Shown one piece after another: positions 23,082 through 30,429 of a stretch of DNA of 49,900 nucleotides. Each line of letters begins with the position of its first letter. Position 1 is the stretch's first letter. A program made the translations under genes and the position numbers. Under the pieces are notes generated by a model, which saw only the letters and a list, made by a program, of their open reading frames with translations, was not told the origin of the DNA and ran no database searches. This DNA comes from Candidatus Zambryskibacteria bacterium RIFCSPLOWO2_01_FULL_47_14 (GTDB lineage Bacteria > Patescibacteria > Paceibacteria > UBA9973 > Zambryskibacteraceae), in NCBI GenBank assembly GCA_001824005.1, contig MHWG01000020.1, forward strand, positions 1 to 49,900, in the 5' to 3' direction.

Positions 23082-23666
23082 CTAAATTTCTTTTCTTAAA
23101 ACTCCTACTACCTTCCCTTGTATTTGTACGTTTGTTGCGTAAAAAGGCTTCATAAGTTTGTTGGCTGGCACCAGCTTTACCCTATTTTTCTCTCTATAAA
23201 TGCGCTTCAAGGTAACTGTGTTCTGGTCCGGAAGATAGGCCACGGCCTTTTCGCCATTATCTACATCTGATTGTTCTCGTACTACAATAATATCGCCGTC
23301 GAAGATGCCGTCCTCAATCATACTGGTGCCGGCAATTCTTAAGGCGTAATATTTTGCTCTAGCTGAAACCATATTTCTCGGCACTTCAATGGGACGTGGA
23401 TCTCTAATGGCTTCTATTGGGCCTCCGGCAGAAATTGTGCCCATGAGAAGAATGGTCTGATTCCTTGGAATTTCTATTGAACGGTGGAGGTGGCTTTTCT
23501 TTTGCAGGTGGCCGGAACTTTCGAGCTCCTTTACATGCTGGTGGATGGTGGAAATTGAGCTTAGCTTTAGACCCTTACGGATTTCTTCTAGGGTAGGGGA
23601 GTATCCCTTCTTGTCCGAATAAGAATTAATAAACTTTAAGACCCTCTGTTTAGTAGGTGTAAGCAT
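23082..23666 (-). CDS. lexA: LexA-type SOS repressor
   Basis: The 194-residue protein has an N-terminal winged helix (MLTPTKQRVLKFINSYSDKK; YSPTLEEIRKGLKLSSISTIHQHV) and a self-cleaving peptidase domain: cleavage site SAGGP, nucleophile Ser in GTSMIEDGIFDGD and Lys in NGEKAVAYL. It represses DNA-damage genes until RecA filaments trigger self-cleavage. TACAAT ends six bases before the ATG, predicting a leaderless mRNA. It is the first gene of a two-gene operon with the methyltransferase, so the modification enzyme is probably under its control. Confidence 0.93.
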   Translation of the reverse strand: MLTPTKQRVLKFINSYSDKKGYSPTLEEIRKGLKLSSISTIHQHVKELESSGHLQKKSHLHRSIEIPRNQTILLMGTISAGGPIEAIRDPRPIEVPRNMVSARAKYYALRIAGTSMIEDGIFDGDIIVVREQSDVDNGEKAVAYLPDQNTVTLKRIYREKNRVKLVPANKLMKPFYATNVQIQGKVVGVLRKEI

Positions 23667-23767
23667 GTAATAATTGTAACCGAAGGTTTACCGAAAGTTA
23701 TCCACAGGTTCATATCAGGTCATATGTTAAAATTAGTTTCAAGAATTTATAAGTTAACATGTAAAAC
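23667..23767. promoter_or_regulatory. Divergent promoter region of lexA with repeats and palindrome
   Basis: It holds a TACAAT box for lexA, a TAACAT box for the 23768 gene, a perfect DnaA-box-like TTATCCACA (23699-23707), near-direct repeats of TTCGGT in the lexA leader (minus strand) and the palindrome CATGTAAAACATG at the 23768 start. One of these may be the LexA operator; which one cannot be told from sequence. Confidence 0.5.
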
Positions 23768-23959
23768 ATGCCGCTACCTAAAAAAGTTCAAGTATTTAAG
23801 GGTCAGGATGGAGATGCTAGGGTACGAATGGTATTCAAGAACAACAGAAAAATGAATGTCTCTGAAGGATATGAGAACACCACCTATGCTCGAAAAGTAG
23901 GAAATGAAATAGGGAATGCTCTAGGAATCAAGGTTGATGATCTAACAAAAAAGAAATAA
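23768..23959 (+). CDS. Small DUF1508-like protein
   Basis: The 63-residue protein reads VQVFKGQDGDARVRMVFKNN and then SEGYENTTYARKVGNEIG, similar in pattern to the DUF1508 (YegP) fold, one copy. TAACAT ends seven bases before the ATG, predicting a leaderless mRNA. It diverges from lexA and may share its operator. The family match is tentative. Confidence 0.6.
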   Translation: MPLPKKVQVFKGQDGDARVRMVFKNNRKMNVSEGYENTTYARKVGNEIGNALGIKVDDLTKKK

Positions 23960-24093
23960 TAGGAGTAAGGGGATAGGAAGAATTGACCTAATTATTCTAA
24001 TTTCTAATTGACCTAAGAATTAAATAAAGGGGAGAAAGGGACGGATAGGACGGATGGGAAGGGGAAGAGAAATGTGGTAAATTGAGTTTTATT

Positions 24094-24180
24094 GGAGCCG
24101 TGGCTGAGTGGTCTAAAGCAGCGCGTTGCTAATGCGTCAGGGTTTAAAAGCCCTCGTGAGTTCGAATCTCACCGGCTCCG
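24094..24180 (+). tRNA. tRNA-Ser (anticodon GCT)
   Basis: The 87-base gene has GGAGCCG/CGGCTCC acceptor arms, a long variable arm (GGGTTTAAAAGCCC) typical of serine tRNA, anticodon loop TTGCTAA and a normal TTCGAAT T-loop. G73 suits serine. CCA is not encoded. Confidence 0.93.
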
Positions 24181-24243
24181 CCTTCGCCTCGCTGAAGCTT
24201 GGCTTCGGCGCGACGAAGTCCGCCATGACGAGCGAAAGCGGGC
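24181..24243 (+). repeat. GC-rich repeat (CTTCGC/GCGAAGC type) copy 1
   Basis: A string of interlocking short inverted repeats (CCTTCGC, GAAGCTTGGCTTC, GACGAAGTCCGCC) starts right after tRNA-Ser and ends at the GIY-YIG remnant. A related copy lies at 24350-24422. Confidence 0.6.
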
Positions 24244-24348
24244 TTCAATATTTTGTACATACTTGAATGCAGTGATGGATTTTATATTGGTTGTACCGAT
24301 TAAAGGCATTTATCAAAAAGCATTTTGTTTAAATATTATACTTCGTCC
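24244..24348 (+). pseudogene. Remnant of a GIY-YIG endonuclease
   Basis: The frame from 24244 reads FNILYILECSDGFYIGCTD, the strand pair that defines GIY-YIG (UPF0213-like) nucleases. A TAA at 24301-24303 then interrupts it, and the same frame resumes with RHLSKSILFKYYTSS, again similar to the family. No start codon is visible because the repeat abuts the first codon, and the C-terminus is lost in the second repeat. Confidence 0.7.
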
Positions 24349-24349
24349 C

Positions 24350-24422
24350 CGCCTTCGCTACGCCGAAGCTCGCAAGAGCGAAGGCGAGCTTCGTCACGAC
24401 GAAGCTTTAGCGAAGGCGGACT
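24350..24422 (+). repeat. GC-rich repeat copy 2
   Basis: GCCTTCGCTACGCCGAAGC through GCGAAGGCGGACTT. It resembles the repeat at 24181 and is followed by a similar AATTTTGTA sequence, so two copies flank the GIY-YIG remnant. Confidence 0.6.
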
Positions 24423-24497
24423 TGATAATTTTGTATCGGCGTGGTCATGGCTATGCCTGATTTGCTAAAAATATAAATTGCCCTATAATAGTGGTAT

Positions 24498-24902
24498 ATG
24501 AACGAGTATCAAAATAAAGGATTCGTAGAGAGAAATGTCGTGTGGATGGTGGTGCTTGCCGCGGTAATTATCTTTGGGGTGCTGCTCTTCAAAGGCTGGG
24601 ACAAAATTGTGAACGAAAAGGTGGACAAAAGCACGACTATTACAGGCAATTTCTCTTGTTTGCCGCTTAAGACCGGCGAAGCGCCGGAGACGGACTGCGA
24701 ACTCGGCATTAAGAGCCGCGACGGACTCTACTACGCGCTCGACATCTCTCGTATCCAGGATGCCAATACCGATCTTAAGGCCGAGGATACCATTGCTGTG
24801 ACTGGATTTCTCCAGCAGATCGGGAGCATCAATTCGACCGAGTGGACCGACTACAACGTGGCGGGCGTGATCAAGGTGAATACACTTCTCCGCACTCGCT
24901 AG
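24498..24902 (+). CDS. Single-pass membrane-anchored protein of unknown function
   Basis: The 134-residue protein has one N-terminal helix (VVWMVVLAAVIIFGVLLF) and an outer domain of mostly beta pattern with two cysteines (NFSCLPLK, ETDCELG). TATAAT at 24484-24489 ends eight bases before the ATG. A perfect palindrome covers the stop codon. No family was recognised. Confidence 0.7.
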   Translation: MNEYQNKGFVERNVVWMVVLAAVIIFGVLLFKGWDKIVNEKVDKSTTITGNFSCLPLKTGEAPETDCELGIKSRDGLYYALDISRIQDANTDLKAEDTIAVTGFLQQIGSINSTEWTDYNVAGVIKVNTLLRTR

Positions 24903-24915
24903 AGTTAGCGAGTGC
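24892..24915. repeat. 10-bp palindrome over a stop codon
   Basis: GCACTCGCTA and TAGCGAGTGC flank GAGT, with the TAG stop at 24900-24902 in the arm. It is followed by about 100 bases of AT-rich TTGAAAATTGAAAAT-type repeats (to 25020). Confidence 0.8.
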
Positions 24916-25022
24916 AATTTCCAATTCTCAATTTTGCAATTTTCATTGAATTCTCAATGTTTGAAAATTGATTCATTAAGACTTGATTGGAAATTGAAAA
25001 TTGAAAATTGAAAATTTAAAAC

Positions 25023-25691
25023 CTAGTGTGCTACTGCTATACACAATATCTTCTTTACCCCTGACTCGCGAAGGGCGCGTCTTGCTTCCGCAAATGTCGA
25101 GCCGGTGGTCGTGACGTCGTCAATCAGTACCACGAAGCGACTCGCGAGGGATAGGGGATTCAGCACCCTCATCGAACCTTCGAGATTCCTCCTCCGCTCG
25201 CTCTTATTGGCGGTCTTGGTCTGGCTCTCGGTGTGGCGAAACTTTACCAACTGGCCGGGAATGTATTTGAGAATGTTTCCTGTGTCAGAGCGCTTGATCG
25301 CTTGGCAAAGAAGTTCGGCCTGGTTCCAGCCGCGCTCGAAGCGACGCTTGCCTGAAATCGGCATTGGGATCAAAATCGCTGAACGCGATTTTGATAAATT
25401 TGATAAAATCCCTCTCTCCTCCAACTCTTCGACTATGGTGTCGAAAAGGATTTCGCCCAGCCGACCGGCGAGAGTGGTATTGCCGTCATACTTGACCTGC
25501 CAGATGATCTCCTTGACTAAAGGATGCGAGTAATCGAAAAGGGCGACAACATCGCTCTTCTCCGGAGTAGCGGCGCGCGGCAGAGTCTCGAGCATTTTGC
25601 CAGACGACATGGCTTCTAGAACGAGGACTTCGGGATTTTTCGGAAATATGAAGTCTAATAGACTTTTTATAAAAAAGGCAAAAATTTTCAT
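25023..25691 (-). CDS. comF: ComF-family phosphoribosyltransferase
   Basis: The 222-residue protein has ILIPMPISGKRRFERGWNQAELL and the PRPP-binding loop VVLIDDVTTTGST, the ComF signature. ComF proteins take part in DNA uptake for natural transformation. The usual N-terminal zinc finger is absent. A palindrome (25369-25395) adds NLSKSRS-like residues before the first core strand. It diverges from the type IV pilus locus, which fits a competence link. Its -10 box overlaps that of pilM. Confidence 0.85.
   Translation of the reverse strand: MKIFAFFIKSLLDFIFPKNPEVLVLEAMSSGKMLETLPRAATPEKSDVVALFDYSHPLVKEIIWQVKYDGNTTLAGRLGEILFDTIVEELEERGILSNLSKSRSAILIPMPISGKRRFERGWNQAELLCQAIKRSDTGNILKYIPGQLVKFRHTESQTKTANKSERRRNLEGSMRVLNPLSLASRFVVLIDDVTTTGSTFAEARRALRESGVKKILCIAVAH
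25369..25395. repeat. Perfect 11-bp palindrome inside comF
   Basis: Arms ATCAAAATCGC and GCGATTTTGAT flank TGAAC. The element is read in frame just before the first core strand. Confidence 0.8.
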
Positions 25692-25704
25692 TCGCTGACT
25701 ATGA

Positions 25705-25711
25705 TATTATA
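25705..25711. promoter_or_regulatory. Overlapping -10 boxes of comF and pilM
   Basis: TATTAT on the plus strand (25705-25710) and TATAAT on the minus strand (25711-25706) use the same bases, so the two directions should compete. Confidence 0.55.
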
Positions 25712-25719
25712 GAACAATA

Positions 25720-26850
25720 ATGTCTATCTTCGGTAAATTTTTCTCAAAATCGGAACCGAGGGCGCTCGGCATCGACATTGGCTCCTCGGCCATAAAAGTC
25801 GTCCAGCTCAAGAAGAAAAACGGCCAGGCTATTCTCGAAACTTACGGTGAACTATCGCTCGGTCCCTACGCCGGACTCTCGGTGGGCCAGGCGGTGCAGC
25901 TGCCACCGGAGAAGATCGCAGCGGCTCTTGTCGACCTCATGCGCGAGAAAGAGGTCAACATCACGACCAAAAAATGCGGACTCTCGATACCCTTCTCCTC
26001 CTCGCTTATGGCGGTAATCGAAATGCCGGAAGTCGGACCAAAGGAGCTTGCCATGATGGTGCCGATGGAGGCGAGGAAATATATCCCCGTGCCGATCTCG
26101 GAGGTGATGCTTGATTGGTCGGTTGTGCCGCGAAGCGACGTGAGGGTGGAGAGCCTTACGCAAGAGTTGCCGCAGGAAAATGTTTTCGGCTCGACGCCGC
26201 CCCCGCTTCCGAAAGTAGACGTGCTGATGGTGGCGATCCACAAAGAAACGATTGCGCGCTTCCAGGAGATTGTGACGCAAGCAGGGCTTGCGGCAAGCTT
26301 CTTCGAAATTGAGATCTTCGCCACCATTCGCGCCGTTATGGACGAGGGCTTGCGGCCGGTAATGATCATGGACATGGGCGCCGCGACGACCAAACTCTAC
26401 ATAGTGGAGCGCGGTATCATCCGTGCTTCGCACACCGTGAACCGCGGCTCGCAGGATATTACTTCGAACATCTCGAAGTCTCTCTCTATCACGCCGGAGC
26501 AGGCGGAGGTGATGAAGAGGCAAACCGGGGCCGCGGGTGAGGACCAGAAGGTCAATGACGTAATCGCGCTCGTGCTCGACCATATCTTCGCCGAAGCGAA
26601 CTCGACTTTGCTCGCTTTCGAAAACAGGTACAACAGAACCGTTGCCAAAACAATTCTCGTCGGCGGGGGCGCGGCTCTGAAGGGCCTCTCCGAGCTTGCT
26701 AAAAATAGTTTCAAAACCGAGGCCGAACTGGCGGAACCCTTCGCCAAAGTTTCTACTCCAGCTTTCCTCGAGAAAATCTTGCGCGAAACCGGTCCGGAAT
26801 TCGCCGTGGCCATAGGCCTTGCCTTGCGCAAGCTTGCGGAGGAGGAATGA
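25720..26850 (+). CDS. pilM: Type IV pilus inner-membrane platform protein PilM
   Basis: The 376-residue actin-like protein has ALGIDIGSSAIKVVQLKKK at the N-terminus and the second phosphate loop MIMDMGAATTKLYIVERG, then ILVGGGAALKGL. PilM sits on the cytoplasmic side of the pilus platform and binds the N-terminus of PilN. It is the first gene of the pilus locus, interrupted from pilN by one small gene. Confidence 0.92.
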   Translation: MSIFGKFFSKSEPRALGIDIGSSAIKVVQLKKKNGQAILETYGELSLGPYAGLSVGQAVQLPPEKIAAALVDLMREKEVNITTKKCGLSIPFSSSLMAVIEMPEVGPKELAMMVPMEARKYIPVPISEVMLDWSVVPRSDVRVESLTQELPQENVFGSTPPPLPKVDVLMVAIHKETIARFQEIVTQAGLAASFFEIEIFATIRAVMDEGLRPVMIMDMGAATTKLYIVERGIIRASHTVNRGSQDITSNISKSLSITPEQAEVMKRQTGAAGEDQKVNDVIALVLDHIFAEANSTLLAFENRYNRTVAKTILVGGGAALKGLSELAKNSFKTEAELAEPFAKVSTPAFLEKILRETGPEFAVAIGLALRKLAEEE

Positions 26851-26890
26851 ATTTGATATAAAACGATTAGAAACAGGAAAGGAGGGTGTC

Positions 26891-27145
26891 ATGAAGACCG
26901 AAATCAAAAAGCCTGACGCAGCGCTCGTCGATGTAGCGAACGCCCTTCGTGATGTCTCGATTGAATGTTCGATCAAAGAGCTCGAAGATGTCATTCGAGC
27001 GGGGCACCTTCTCTTTGAGGATTTGCGGGCGGCCAATCGCTGTAATCCGCTCCAAATTAGTGCGCTGGCGCACCGGTTGGACCGAGCCGAAGAAATCCTC
27101 CAACGCAAACGCCGGATCGAGGCGCAACCAAAGAGGAATGTATGA
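26891..27145 (+). CDS. 84-residue helical orphan protein
   Basis: AAAGGAGG precedes ATG 26891 at the ideal distance. The protein (MKTEIKKPDAALVDVANALR, then LRAANRCNPLQISALAHRLD) is predicted helical, charged and soluble. A strong terminator follows. It interrupts the pilM-pilN order and belongs with the other short orphan genes with strong ribosome sites. No family was recognised. Confidence 0.65.
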   Translation: MKTEIKKPDAALVDVANALRDVSIECSIKELEDVIRAGHLLFEDLRAANRCNPLQISALAHRLDRAEEILQRKRRIEAQPKRNV

Positions 27146-27165
27146 TGGCAAGTCGTTTCGCGTAG

Positions 27166-27199
27166 AAGTGCCCGCTGTCCACATGGACGTCGGGCACTT
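27166..27199 (+). terminator. Terminator after the 84-residue gene
   Basis: AAGTGCCCG and CGGGCACTT arms, with an inner GTCC/GGAC helix, followed by TATCC and T-rich sequence. Confidence 0.75.
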
Positions 27200-27231
27200 T
27201 ATCCATTTATGACCTATAATTTACTTGTACT

Positions 27232-27948
27232 ATGCCTCCGAAATTTGAATCATCGTTCATTCCTAAAGGGCCCACATTTTCCGCCGGAACGAACTTCGGT
27301 GTTCCCGCTCCGGCGAGGAAGGGAGAGCGCACGCTCTTGGGTTTCATCGCCATTATACTCTTCATCCTCTCGGTGGTGGCCGCTGCCGGAGTTCTTGGCT
27401 ATAAGTTCTATCTAAATTATTCCATAAAGAACATGGAGCAAGCACTCGAAGCCGGGCGCGCCTCGCTCCAAACCGAGACGGTTGTCGAGATCACCAGGCT
27501 CAACAACCGCTTGCTCTCGGCTGAGGCGCTTATTGACGGCCACACGGTGCTCTCGCCCGTCTTCCGCTTCCTCGATTCCGCCACTCTAAAAGATGTGCGT
27601 TTAACCGACTTTTTCTACAACGCGCTTACGGCGGAACCGAGAGTCATCATCAAGGGCGAAGCCAGAAGCTACACGGCGCTTGCCCAGCAGGCGGAATTTC
27701 TCAAGGAGAGCGATCTTTTCGAGAATCCGATCTTCGGCGATCTGCGTCTCGACGACGAAGGCAATGTGGAATTCTCTTTCGAAGCGGAGGCGGCGGCGGG
27801 ACTGCTCTCTTATAGAAGAGAGATGGAGAAATTGAACACACCGACAACCAACCCCTCGACGGGTTCGACAGGCTCACCGCAAGCAAGCTCAGGGCAAGCA
27901 ACCACAACAACCGCAACTTCTACTGCCACAACAACACCACGAAGATGA
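27232..27948 (+). CDS. pilN: PilN-like pilus platform protein
   Basis: The 238-residue protein has a cytoplasmic N-terminus, one transmembrane helix (LGFIAIILFILSVVAAAGVL), a coiled coil (ITRLNNRLLSAEALIDGH) and a ferredoxin-like outer domain. This layout and its place before the pilO-like gene indicate PilN. The C-terminal tail NPSTGSTGSPQASSGQAT comes from a TTCGACAGGCTCA / AAGCTCAGGGC repeat cluster and a Thr/Ala run. TATAAT lies at 27215-27220. Confidence 0.7.
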   Translation: MPPKFESSFIPKGPTFSAGTNFGVPAPARKGERTLLGFIAIILFILSVVAAAGVLGYKFYLNYSIKNMEQALEAGRASLQTETVVEITRLNNRLLSAEALIDGHTVLSPVFRFLDSATLKDVRLTDFFYNALTAEPRVIIKGEARSYTALAQQAEFLKESDLFENPIFGDLRLDDEGNVEFSFEAEAAAGLLSYRREMEKLNTPTTNPSTGSTGSPQASSGQATTTTATSTATTTPRR

Positions 27949-28487
27949 AAAATACTACAGCCACCTTTCTCATAGCGCTCTCCCTCGGACTCTTTTTCAC
28001 TTTCACCAAACCGTATTACGAAGGAGTCAAGGCTGTCGCCGCTTCGGCGGCCGAGTATCGTGAAGCGCTCGACAACATCTCCAACATTATCGAGACCAGA
28101 GATCGCCTGCTTATCAACTACAATTCGATCCCCAAGGTTGAACTTGAACGCTTGGAGAAGGCCTTGCCTAAAGACGTTGATACGGTGAGACTTGCCCACG
28201 AGCTCGACTCGATCGGAGCCCGCTACGGCATCTCGCTTAAAAGTCTCTCGATAGATACGGAAACACAAAAGCAAGTTTCTCAAGTGGTCTTGCCGGATGG
28301 TAAAGGGCTGTACGAGAAAGCGCTCGTCTCCATGAGTTTCGTCTCGAATTACAAAAGTTTCCGGTCATTTCTCGCTGATCTGGAAAAGAGCTTGAGGATT
28401 ATGAATATAAAGTCGCTCAAGTTCGAGGTTGGGGAGGGCGGCCTGTATGAGCATAAAATTCTCATCGAAACTTATTGGGTAAAATGA
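27945..28487 (+). CDS. pilO: PilO-like pilus platform protein
   Basis: The 180-residue protein has one N-terminal helix (TFLIALSLGLFFTFTK), a coiled coil around residues 30-80 and an outer ferredoxin-like domain (KALVSMSFVSNYKSFRSFLA). It overlaps the pilN-like gene by four bases (ATGA). PilO pairs with PilN to link the platform to the outer parts of the machine. Confidence 0.75.
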   Translation: MKNTTATFLIALSLGLFFTFTKPYYEGVKAVAASAAEYREALDNISNIIETRDRLLINYNSIPKVELERLEKALPKDVDTVRLAHELDSIGARYGISLKSLSIDTETQKQVSQVVLPDGKGLYEKALVSMSFVSNYKSFRSFLADLEKSLRIMNIKSLKFEVGEGGLYEHKILIETYWVK

Positions 28488-28511
28488 TTCGACAGGCTCA
28501 TCATAAATAAT

Positions 28512-28796
28512 ATGGATACTCTTTACCAAAACAGAAAAACCGTCATCGCCGTCGTGCTACTCTTGTTGGCATTTTTCTTCGTCAGCATGTTTTTCTCCCC
28601 CGAGCCGTCGCCGGCGGTTGTCTCGGCCGACCCGGGAGAGGATCTCGTCAAGGTGGTGACGGAACTCTCGGGCATCTCCTTCGATCAGAAGCTCTTCCAG
28701 ACGCCCGGCTATCGCTCCCTTGTCGATTGGAGCACTCCCATCCCAAATCTGCCGAGGGGCAGAGCGAATCCTTTCGAAGTTATCGGCCGGGATTAG
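28512..28796 (+). CDS. Short anchored protein at the PilP position
   Basis: The 94-residue protein has one helix (VIAVVLLLLAFFFVSMFF) and a short outer part ending NLPRGRANPFEVIGRD. The position after pilO and the RxNPF ending resemble PilP-like pilus proteins, but the domain is much shorter. The role is inferred from context. Confidence 0.55.
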   Translation: MDTLYQNRKTVIAVVLLLLAFFFVSMFFSPEPSPAVVSADPGEDLVKVVTELSGISFDQKLFQTPGYRSLVDWSTPIPNLPRGRANPFEVIGRD

Positions 28797-28825
28797 CAAT
28801 AATTTTCAGTTAAAGTTTTCAATTA

Positions 28826-30415
28826 ATGGCCACGCAATCAGCAGGAAAAGATTTGCCGAAGCGGAGCATCAAAAGCGACGATATTTCCGCCAAGATTCTC
28901 GACTTTATCCCGCAGGATTCGGCGATGCACTATCAGATAGTGCCGATTGCCGTGAAGGACGGTGTACTTGAGGTGGGCGCGCTTGACCCGAACGATCTTG
29001 AAGCCCGCGACGCGCTAAACTTCATCTCCGCCAAAATCGGCATGCCCTACAAGCTCTTTCAAATCAGCGAAGAGGATTTCGAAGCGGCTATGGAGAAGTA
29101 TAAAGGGCTCTCGGGCGAAGTGACGCAGGCGCTCTCCGAGCTTGAGTCGGAAATCGCGGCCAGAACTCCGCAGGAGTCGACGGAGGAGAAGGAACGCCTT
29201 GCTAAAGCGGGTCTCGAAACCAAGATTGTCGAGGATGCGCCGGTAATAAAGATCGTGGCTACCATCCTCTCTTACGCTTCCGATGGCAACGCTTCCGACG
29301 TTCACATCGAGCCGACGGCCGCCAATCTCAAAGTTCGCTTCAGAATCGACGGCGAACTGAACACTTCGCTTGTACTGCCGATCAAAGTGCACTCCGCGGT
29401 AGTAGCGAGGATAAAGATTCTTTCCAACATGCGCCTCGACGAGAAGAGGAAGCCCCAGGACGGGCGCTTCTCTGCCAAAATTGACGGTAGCGGCAAGAAA
29501 ATCGATTTGCGCGTTTCGACTTTCCCGACTTATTACGGTGAAAAGGTGGTGATGAGGATTCTCGACCAGTCAAAGGGCCCGATGCCCTTAGATCAACTTG
29601 GACTTTCGGAGAGGAACCTCACTCTCATCAGGAAAGCGATTAACTTGCCCTACGGTCTGGTGCTCATCTCCGGCCCGACGGGCTCCGGCAAATCGACGAC
29701 GCTTTACTCGATGCTTACCGAAGTGGATCGAGAGCACAAGAACGTACTCTCGCTTGAAGATCCGGTCGAGTACAACATTGAGGGCGTCTCGCAGTCGCAG
29801 GTCCAGCCGGAAATCGATTACACCTTCGCTACCGGTTTGCGCACCACGCTCCGCCAGGACCCGGACATCATCATGGTGGGGGAGATCCGCGACAAGGAGA
29901 CAGCCCAGCTCGCCATCCACGCGGCGCTCACTGGCCATCTCGTCTTCTCGACCATCCACACCAACGACGCGGTCGGGGTGATTCCGCGTCTCATTGCCAT
30001 GGGCGTTGATCCGTATCTCATCGCGCCGACGCTCTCCCTCGCCATGGCCCAGCGCCTGGTGAGAAAGCTCTATCCGGATACCGGCAAACTGGTCCCGGTC
30101 GAAGGTTCTATCAAGCTCATGATCGAAAAACAGTTCGAGGATTTGCCCGAGAAATATCGCAAAGAGATTCCCACGGGCAAAGAGCTTTACGAAGCGGCGC
30201 CATCCGAGAAGAGTTCAACCGGCATGTCGGGCCGCATGGCGGTGATGGAAGTCTTCGAGATGGACAAAGATGTCGAGCAAGTAATCTTAAAAAATCCGAC
30301 CGAACCGGAGATCTATAAAGTGGCGCGAGAGAAGGGGATGCTTACTATGAAAGAGGATGCCATCATCAAAGCTCTGCAAAAGATTATTCCGTTCGAAGAA
30401 ATTAATACGCTTTAG
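28826..30415 (+). CDS. pilB: Type IV pilus extension ATPase PilB
   Basis: The 529-residue cytoplasmic ATPase has an N-terminal MshEN-type domain, then VRFRIDGEL, Walker A SGPTGSGKSTT (about residue 286), the Asp box SLEDPVEYNI, Walker B IIMVGEIRDKETAQLA and the His box STIHTNDAVG. The four-cysteine zinc site usual in the C-terminal part of PilB is absent (no cysteine in the region). PilB powers pilin assembly. Confidence 0.95.
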   Translation: MATQSAGKDLPKRSIKSDDISAKILDFIPQDSAMHYQIVPIAVKDGVLEVGALDPNDLEARDALNFISAKIGMPYKLFQISEEDFEAAMEKYKGLSGEVTQALSELESEIAARTPQESTEEKERLAKAGLETKIVEDAPVIKIVATILSYASDGNASDVHIEPTAANLKVRFRIDGELNTSLVLPIKVHSAVVARIKILSNMRLDEKRKPQDGRFSAKIDGSGKKIDLRVSTFPTYYGEKVVMRILDQSKGPMPLDQLGLSERNLTLIRKAINLPYGLVLISGPTGSGKSTTLYSMLTEVDREHKNVLSLEDPVEYNIEGVSQSQVQPEIDYTFATGLRTTLRQDPDIIMVGEIRDKETAQLAIHAALTGHLVFSTIHTNDAVGVIPRLIAMGVDPYLIAPTLSLAMAQRLVRKLYPDTGKLVPVEGSIKLMIEKQFEDLPEKYRKEIPTGKELYEAAPSEKSSTGMSGRMAVMEVFEMDKDVEQVILKNPTEPEIYKVAREKGMLTMKEDAIIKALQKIIPFEEINTL

Positions 30416-30429
30416 GATATAATTAACTC

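Noticed and set aside
23699..23707. Replication origin, from a perfect TTATCCACA box
   Set aside because: It is a single box, without a cluster, an AT-rich unwinding region or dnaA nearby; the imperfect copies near 47070 are also isolated.
20090..24000. Prophage, because of low GC content
   Set aside because: No phage structural, integrase or lysis genes are present; restriction-modification and lexA explain the island.
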